From Anaerolineae bacterium (GTDB taxonomy: Bacteria; Chloroflexota; Anaerolineae; JAFGEY01): DNA of 9,276 nucleotides. Under the pieces are notes generated by a model. The model saw only the letters and a list, made by a program, of their open reading frames with translations. It did not search any database and was not told the origin of the DNA. Shown here piece after piece: positions 6,227 to 9,276 of this stretch. Both the position numbers and the translations under genes were made by a program. Location: positions 1 through 9,276 of the forward strand of contig JAFGJF010000046.1 in assembly GCA_016929205.1 (NCBI GenBank), read 5' to 3'. Each line of letters starts with the position of its first letter. The first letter of the stretch is position 1.

Positions 6227-7102
6227 TTATTCTTCACACCGCGTGTATTGATACGCTTTGAACCATTCAAGCCCAAATTGCTCCATCAATTCCAGGTACG
6301 CCTCATTCCCCTTGGGCATCTCGTTGGCCAAATAGTGCAGGCCGAAATATCGCTGCACCATCGAGATAGCGCCATTCTCCTCGATTCTGTCCAGGCACCG
6401 GCGGGCCAATTCTTCGCCACCGACCTCCCGGCACACCTCTGCGATCAGATCGAGCCGTTCCTGGGTCACCTCGAATTGCCGTCCGCCATACTTGAGGTTA
6501 AAGGCATCCAGCAATGCCTGATCCTCCGGGTCGTAATAGCGTTCGGCATGCACGGCGACGTCGACGCCCAGCTTGCCGCGCGGTTCGGGCCGGCTCTTGG
6601 GATACCCCAGGCACAGCAGCACGACGGGAAACACGCCCTGCGGCAGCCCACACCTTTCCTTCAAATCGGCAAAAAACTCGAGCACCGTGCCAATGTACAC
6701 CGATCCCAAGCCCATCGCATCGGCCGCGGTGCAGACAGTTTGCGCGCAAATGATCACGTCTTGAAATGAGACCCAAAAGTGCCGGAAGGATCGGTTCGCC
6801 GTAAACGGCGCCGCTTCAAGCTCAGCCCAGCGTTCCAGGCGGTGCAAATCGAGGCAAAAGAGCAGCGAAACAGGCGCTTTGCCGATAAAGCCCTGGCCTC
6901 CCTTTTCAGCCAGCCATTGTCTGGTCTCCTCGTTTTCGAATTTGATGATCGACAGTGGTTGCAAATTCCCGGCGCTCGGGGCGTGCAGACCGGCCTCCAA
7001 CACCTGCTCCAGCACGTCGGCCGGGATCTTGTCATCCGTAAAAGAGCGGCAGCTGGCGCGCTCGAAAAGTAATTCCATTGTCTGGTTTGGGTATTGGGCC
7101 AT
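6227..7102 (-). CDS. Nitroreductase-family FMN-dependent oxidoreductase (291 aa)
   Basis: The N-terminal 185 or so residues match the nitroreductase fold: an FMN-phosphate-binding RASCRSF motif (15-21), APSAGNLQP (41-49), a central GLGSVYIG (131-138) and LGYP followed by RPEPRGKL (165-178). Such enzymes are homodimeric flavoproteins that use NAD(P)H to reduce nitroaromatics, quinones, flavins or other acceptors. The physiological substrate cannot be read from sequence. A C-terminal region of about 100 residues (about 190-291), predicted mostly helical, goes beyond the usual core and looks like an appended lid or dimerisation region. An upstream in-frame ATG (7222) would add 40 residues, but it would run through the predicted promoter. 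The ATG at 7102 has AAAGGA (7116-7111) 8 nt away, so I chose it. The gene is divergent from the MFS gene and probably monocistronic, since a new promoter follows. Confidence 0.87.
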   Translation of the reverse strand: MAQYPNQTMELLFERASCRSFTDDKIPADVLEQVLEAGLHAPSAGNLQPLSIIKFENEETRQWLAEKGGQGFIGKAPVSLLFCLDLHRLERWAELEAAPFTANRSFRHFWVSFQDVIICAQTVCTAADAMGLGSVYIGTVLEFFADLKERCGLPQGVFPVVLLCLGYPKSRPEPRGKLGVDVAVHAERYYDPEDQALLDAFNLKYGGRQFEVTQERLDLIAEVCREVGGEELARRCLDRIEENGAISMVQRYFGLHYLANEMPKGNEAYLELMEQFGLEWFKAYQYTRCEE

Positions 7103-7142
7103 CTCTGTTTTCCTTTCCACTGTGACCGGATCGATGCAGACC

Positions 7143-7171
7143 AATATACTCGAAAAACGACAATTGGGCAA
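7143..7171 (-). promoter_or_regulatory. Promoter of the nitroreductase gene
   Basis: On the minus strand, TTGCCC (7171-7166) and TATATT (7148-7143) are separated by 17 nt. The -35 box matches TTGACA at 4 of 6 positions and the -10 matches TATAAT at 5 of 6. The predicted start of transcription is near 7136, giving a short leader of about 34 nt before the ATG at 7102. This also argues against the longer reading frame starting at 7222. Confidence 0.6.
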
Positions 7172-7283
7172 TCTGTACCCATTGGCGATAACTCGCAAGC
7201 CAGACTGCAGAAAGCACATCAACGTAACGGTGTGTTTTTGTTAGTCCGTTGTTAGCTGTTGGATAGGCGCTCTGCAAACCTTG

Positions 7284-7292
7284 TGCTATACT
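7284..7292 (+). promoter_or_regulatory. Extended -10 promoter candidate for the MFS gene
   Basis: TGC followed by TATACT is a good extended -10 element (5 of 6 matches to TATAAT). No convincing -35 box lies 16-18 nt upstream; the nearest, TTGGAT at 7259-7264, is 22 nt away. Transcription would begin near 7299 and give a leader of about 175 nt. It is divergent from the nitroreductase promoter, about 115 bp away, so a shared regulator could act between them. Confidence 0.45.
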
Positions 7293-7299
7293 ATCTGTA

Positions 7300-7473
7300 C
7301 ATCGGGCTTTAGCAGTCCGGTTGCATATCGGGATCATCTTGCCCGAGTGAAAGGCGTTTTTCTCCCGAGTCCGCGCCAGGCTTCGGCCTTGCTGAGTGTT
7401 TAGACAGAGATACTTTAGTCCGAATCGCGGCGGTGTCAACCGCCTATGAATTCTATTATACCAGGAGTCTACA
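7300..7473 (+). other. Long, possibly structured leader of the MFS efflux gene
   Basis: This non-coding stretch contains several self-complementary elements. TCGGGC (7302-7307) can pair with GCCCGA (7341-7346), and TCGGGA (7328-7333) with TCCCGA (7364-7369). Because the pairs interleave, they would form an H-type pseudoknot. AGGC-TTCG-GCCT (7378-7389) is a small UUCG-capped hairpin. GGCGGT-GTCA-ACCGCC (7429-7444) is a 6-bp hairpin ending 18 nt before the Shine-Dalgarno AGGAG (7463-7467). I could not match it to a named riboswitch class. Individual pairings of this length can arise by chance in GC-rich DNA. Confidence 0.35.
7347..7403 (+). CDS. Possible 18-codon leader peptide ORF upstream of the MFS gene
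   Basis: A GTG at 7347 opens an 18-codon frame (MKGVFLPSPRQASALLSV) ending in TAG at 7401-7403, inside the MFS leader and between and across the arms of the candidate stems. Leader peptides are known to control some macrolide efflux and ribosome-protection genes by attenuation. There is no good Shine-Dalgarno at normal spacing before the GTG, so this is only a candidate; it could be a chance ORF. Confidence 0.18.
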   Translation: MKGVFLPSPRQASALLSV

Positions 7474-8790
7474 ATGGCCGAATCAATGCATGACCAGGCA
7501 CAAAAGCCCCATTGGGCAGCGTCCTTTTTTACAATCTGGATCGGTCAGGCGCTTTCGTTAATCGGCAGCGGCGTGGGCGGCTTTGCCCTCGTCTGGTGGC
7601 TGACCGAGGTTTCTGGCCGGTCGGCAACCATATTGGCGACGGCAACCCTGGTGGCGATGCTGCCGGGCGTGCTGCTGGGGCCTTTTGCTGGTGCGCTGGT
7701 CGACCGCTGGAACCGCCGCCGGGTCATGATCGTCGCCGACACGATCATTGCCCTGTTCTCGGCCTGGTTGGCCTTTCTGTTTTGGGCCGATCGGATGCAG
7801 ATCTGGCACGTCTATGCGATTATGTTTGTCCGTGCGTTAGGTGGGGCGTTTCACTGGCCGGCGATGCAAGCTTCAACCTCATTGATGGTACCCAAAGAGC
7901 AGTTGTCGCGCGTAGCCGGGATGAATCAAACCTTGCAAGGCATCTTGGGCATCGTCACCCCACCGCTGGGCGCGTTTTTGATGCAGGTCCTGCCCTTGTA
8001 CACCATTATGGCCATCGATGTCATCACTGCGGCCTTTGCCATTGGCCCCCTGTTTTTCGTGCACATCCCCCAGCCCGAGCGCCGTCGGGCACACGCCGGT
8101 GTGGAAACGGCCAGACTTTCGTTGTGGCAGGATGTCAAATACGGATTTGCCTACATCTGGCACTGGAAGGGGATGTTCCTGGTGCTGATTCTGGCCACGG
8201 TGATCAATATGCTGATCAATCCCGGCATGTCACTGCTCCCGATCTTGATCACCCGGTATTTTGGTGGCGGCGCTTTGCAGCTTGGCTGGATGAACTCGGC
8301 TTGGGGCCTTGGGGTGATCGTGGGTGGGCTGACCTTGAGCCTGTGGGGCGGGTTCAAGAGTAAAGTCGCCACCGCACTGTTCGGGTTGATTGGCATGGGC
8401 ATCGGCTTTGCCACGGTCGGCGTGGCTCCGGCGACGGCGTTCTGGTTGAGCCTGGTAGGCGTGACTTTTGCCGGGTTTATGAATCCCATCACCAACGGCC
8501 CATTTTCTGCGGTGCTCCAGGAGGTAGTCGATCCCGAGATTCAGGGGCGCGTATTTACCGTGGTTGGCAGCGTCACTGCAGCGGCATCTCCCCTGGGGAT
8601 GGCCATTGCCGGGCCGGTTGCCGACGGGCTGGGTGTGCAGGTGTGGTTTATCCTGGGTGGGCTGATGTGCGTTTTGATGGGGATAGGGATGTTTTTCATC
8701 CCCGCGGTGATGAATATTGAGGCACACGATCGTGCCACCACGCCAAAGCTCAACGCCGATTTGCCGGCGGAGGGACAGGCTGCTGAGTGA
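7474..8790 (+). CDS. Major facilitator superfamily efflux transporter, MFS_3/DHA3 (macrolide-efflux-like) type (438 aa)
   Basis: This is a highly hydrophobic protein with about 12 predicted membrane segments and the MFS motif A between segments 2 and 3 (GPFAGALVDRWNRRR, 69-83, with the conserved Asp77 and Arg78). A central cytoplasmic stretch with PERRRAH (201-207) divides the two halves. The late segment VVDPEIQGRVF (351-361) is typical of the MFS_3/DHA3 group that includes Mef-type macrolide and other drug exporters. The protein would sit in the inner membrane and drive export by proton antiport. The real substrate is unknown, and self-protection or metabolite export is as likely as drug resistance. 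The ATG at 7474 is preceded by AGGAG with a 6-nt spacer. The gene is transcribed alone, divergent from the nitroreductase, and its stop lies 8 nt from the stop of the convergent NADH dehydrogenase gene. Confidence 0.9.
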   Translation: MAESMHDQAQKPHWAASFFTIWIGQALSLIGSGVGGFALVWWLTEVSGRSATILATATLVAMLPGVLLGPFAGALVDRWNRRRVMIVADTIIALFSAWLAFLFWADRMQIWHVYAIMFVRALGGAFHWPAMQASTSLMVPKEQLSRVAGMNQTLQGILGIVTPPLGAFLMQVLPLYTIMAIDVITAAFAIGPLFFVHIPQPERRRAHAGVETARLSLWQDVKYGFAYIWHWKGMFLVLILATVINMLINPGMSLLPILITRYFGGGALQLGWMNSAWGLGVIVGGLTLSLWGGFKSKVATALFGLIGMGIGFATVGVAPATAFWLSLVGVTFAGFMNPITNGPFSAVLQEVVDPEIQGRVFTVVGSVTAAASPLGMAIAGPVADGLGVQVWFILGGLMCVLMGIGMFFIPAVMNIEAHDRATTPKLNADLPAEGQAAE

Positions 8791-8798
8791 TTCGACGA

Positions 8799-9276
8799 TC
8801 AACGATCCAGATCGCATTCAGTGGCAGGATACTGGTGCCATTCCGGGTCGACGATCAACCGCGCGCCACGATGAAACGTTAGGTACGCGAACGCCCATTG
8901 CAGGACGACAAAAAGCCGGTTCCTGAACCCGGTCAGGTAATAGATATGGACGAACAGCCAGGCGATCCAGGCAAAAAAGCCCCAGAATCGAACCTTTCCC
9001 ATCTCGACGATTGCCCTGCTCCGGCCGATGGTCGCCATCTGCCCCTTGTCAAAATACTGAAACGGCTGTCGGGACTGGCCGCCGATCTCACGCAGAATGT
9101 TTTTGGCGACAAAACGCCCCTGCTGTAGGGCAACCGGGGCCAATGCCGGCAGCGACTCGCCGTTCGCCCCGGAGAAATGGGCTTGATCGCCAACCACGAA
9201 CACATTCGCGTGATCGCCAAGACTGAGGTCCGGTTCGACCATAACGCGCCCCATGCGATCCAGTTCGGCGCCGAGC
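8799..9276 (-). CDS. ndh: C-terminal part of a type II NADH dehydrogenase (NDH-2); 5' end outside window
   Basis: The frame is open through the right edge and shows the last 158 residues. Recognisable are LGAELDRMGRVMVEPDLSLG at the edge, the second FAD-binding segment VFVVGDQAHF, an APVALQQGR stretch matching the family's A-Q-Q-G region next to the flavin and quinone site, and YFDKGQMATIGRSRAIV. A strongly hydrophobic C-terminal segment follows (FWGFFAWIAWLFVHIYYL, then FRNRLFVVLQWAFAYLTFHRGARLI). NDH-2 is a single-subunit membrane-attached flavoprotein that passes electrons from NADH to quinone without pumping protons; in this subgroup the hydrophobic C terminus anchors it to the membrane. 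The gene ends at 8799 (TGA), converging on the MFS gene with 8 nt between. Members usually have 400-460 residues, so about two thirds lie beyond the window. Confidence 0.88.
   Translation of the reverse strand, partial: LGAELDRMGRVMVEPDLSLGDHANVFVVGDQAHFSGANGESLPALAPVALQQGRFVAKNILREIGGQSRQPFQYFDKGQMATIGRSRAIVEMGKVRFWGFFAWIAWLFVHIYYLTGFRNRLFVVLQWAFAYLTFHRGARLIVDPEWHQYPATECDLDR

Noticed and set aside
7103..7222. Forty-residue N-terminal extension of the nitroreductase frame
   Set aside because: It would contain the predicted promoter (7143-7171), lacks a good ribosome binding site at 7222, and the family core begins just after the ATG at 7102, which has AAAGGA at good spacing.
7454..7459. TATTAT as a second -10 box for the MFS gene
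   Set aside because: There is no -35 box at suitable spacing, and transcription would start at the Shine-Dalgarno itself.
8792..8859. 12-bp direct repeat TCGACGATCAAC (8792-8803 and 8848-8859)
   Set aside because: The two copies lie within or at the end of the NADH dehydrogenase gene and use common codons of this GATC-rich sequence. Nothing between or around them suggests an attachment site or mobile element.

Overview
The window is a compact, GC-rich bacterial segment with no RNA genes, insertion sequences, phage genes or CRISPR arrays that I could see. Codon use, dense packing and the protein families (GAF plus SpoIIE phosphatase regulators, STAS switch proteins, heterodimeric ABC exporters with an LSAGE signature, a type II NADH dehydrogenase) suggest a Gram-positive-like or deep-branching lineage. 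Chloroflexota is my best guess, from family resemblance only and not proven by anything here.

Layout, left to right. The last 49 codons of an FAD-dependent oxidoreductase run on + and end at 150. Converging on it, with one base between the stop codons, is a four-gene minus-strand operon read from about 6159 down to 152. Its genes are a STAS-domain switch protein (6044-5712), a three-domain regulator fusing an RsbW-type kinase domain, a GAF sensor and a SpoIIE-type PP2C phosphatase (5702-3981), and two ABC half-transporters (3978-2233 and 2236-152). The operon has a good vegetative-type promoter (TTGGAC-17-TATGAT, 6194-6166), a 5' leader with a 7-bp hairpin, and tight junctions: a 9-nt gap, a 2-nt gap, then an ATGA overlap. 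Upstream of it and also on minus is a nitroreductase-family gene (7102-6227) with its own promoter. A 371-bp divergent region (7103-7473) separates this from a plus-strand MFS efflux gene (7474-8790), which has a long, possibly structured leader. The window ends in the C-terminal third of a type II NADH dehydrogenase (8799 to beyond 9276, minus), converging on the MFS gene.

How the genes may work together. The two ABC proteins carry complementary defects: one has Walker B DD with an intact LSGGQ, the other has Walker B DE with a degenerate LSAGE. Together they make one good and one degenerate ATP site, so they should form a heterodimer. The STAS protein is the expected substrate of both the kinase and the phosphatase domain of the fusion protein, giving a self-contained phosphorylation switch. 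No sigma factor or separate anti-sigma factor is visible. The most interesting idea is that this switch controls the exporter it is co-transcribed with. A second oddity is the C-terminal tail of the last ABC subunit, which ends in four in-register 16-residue repeats.
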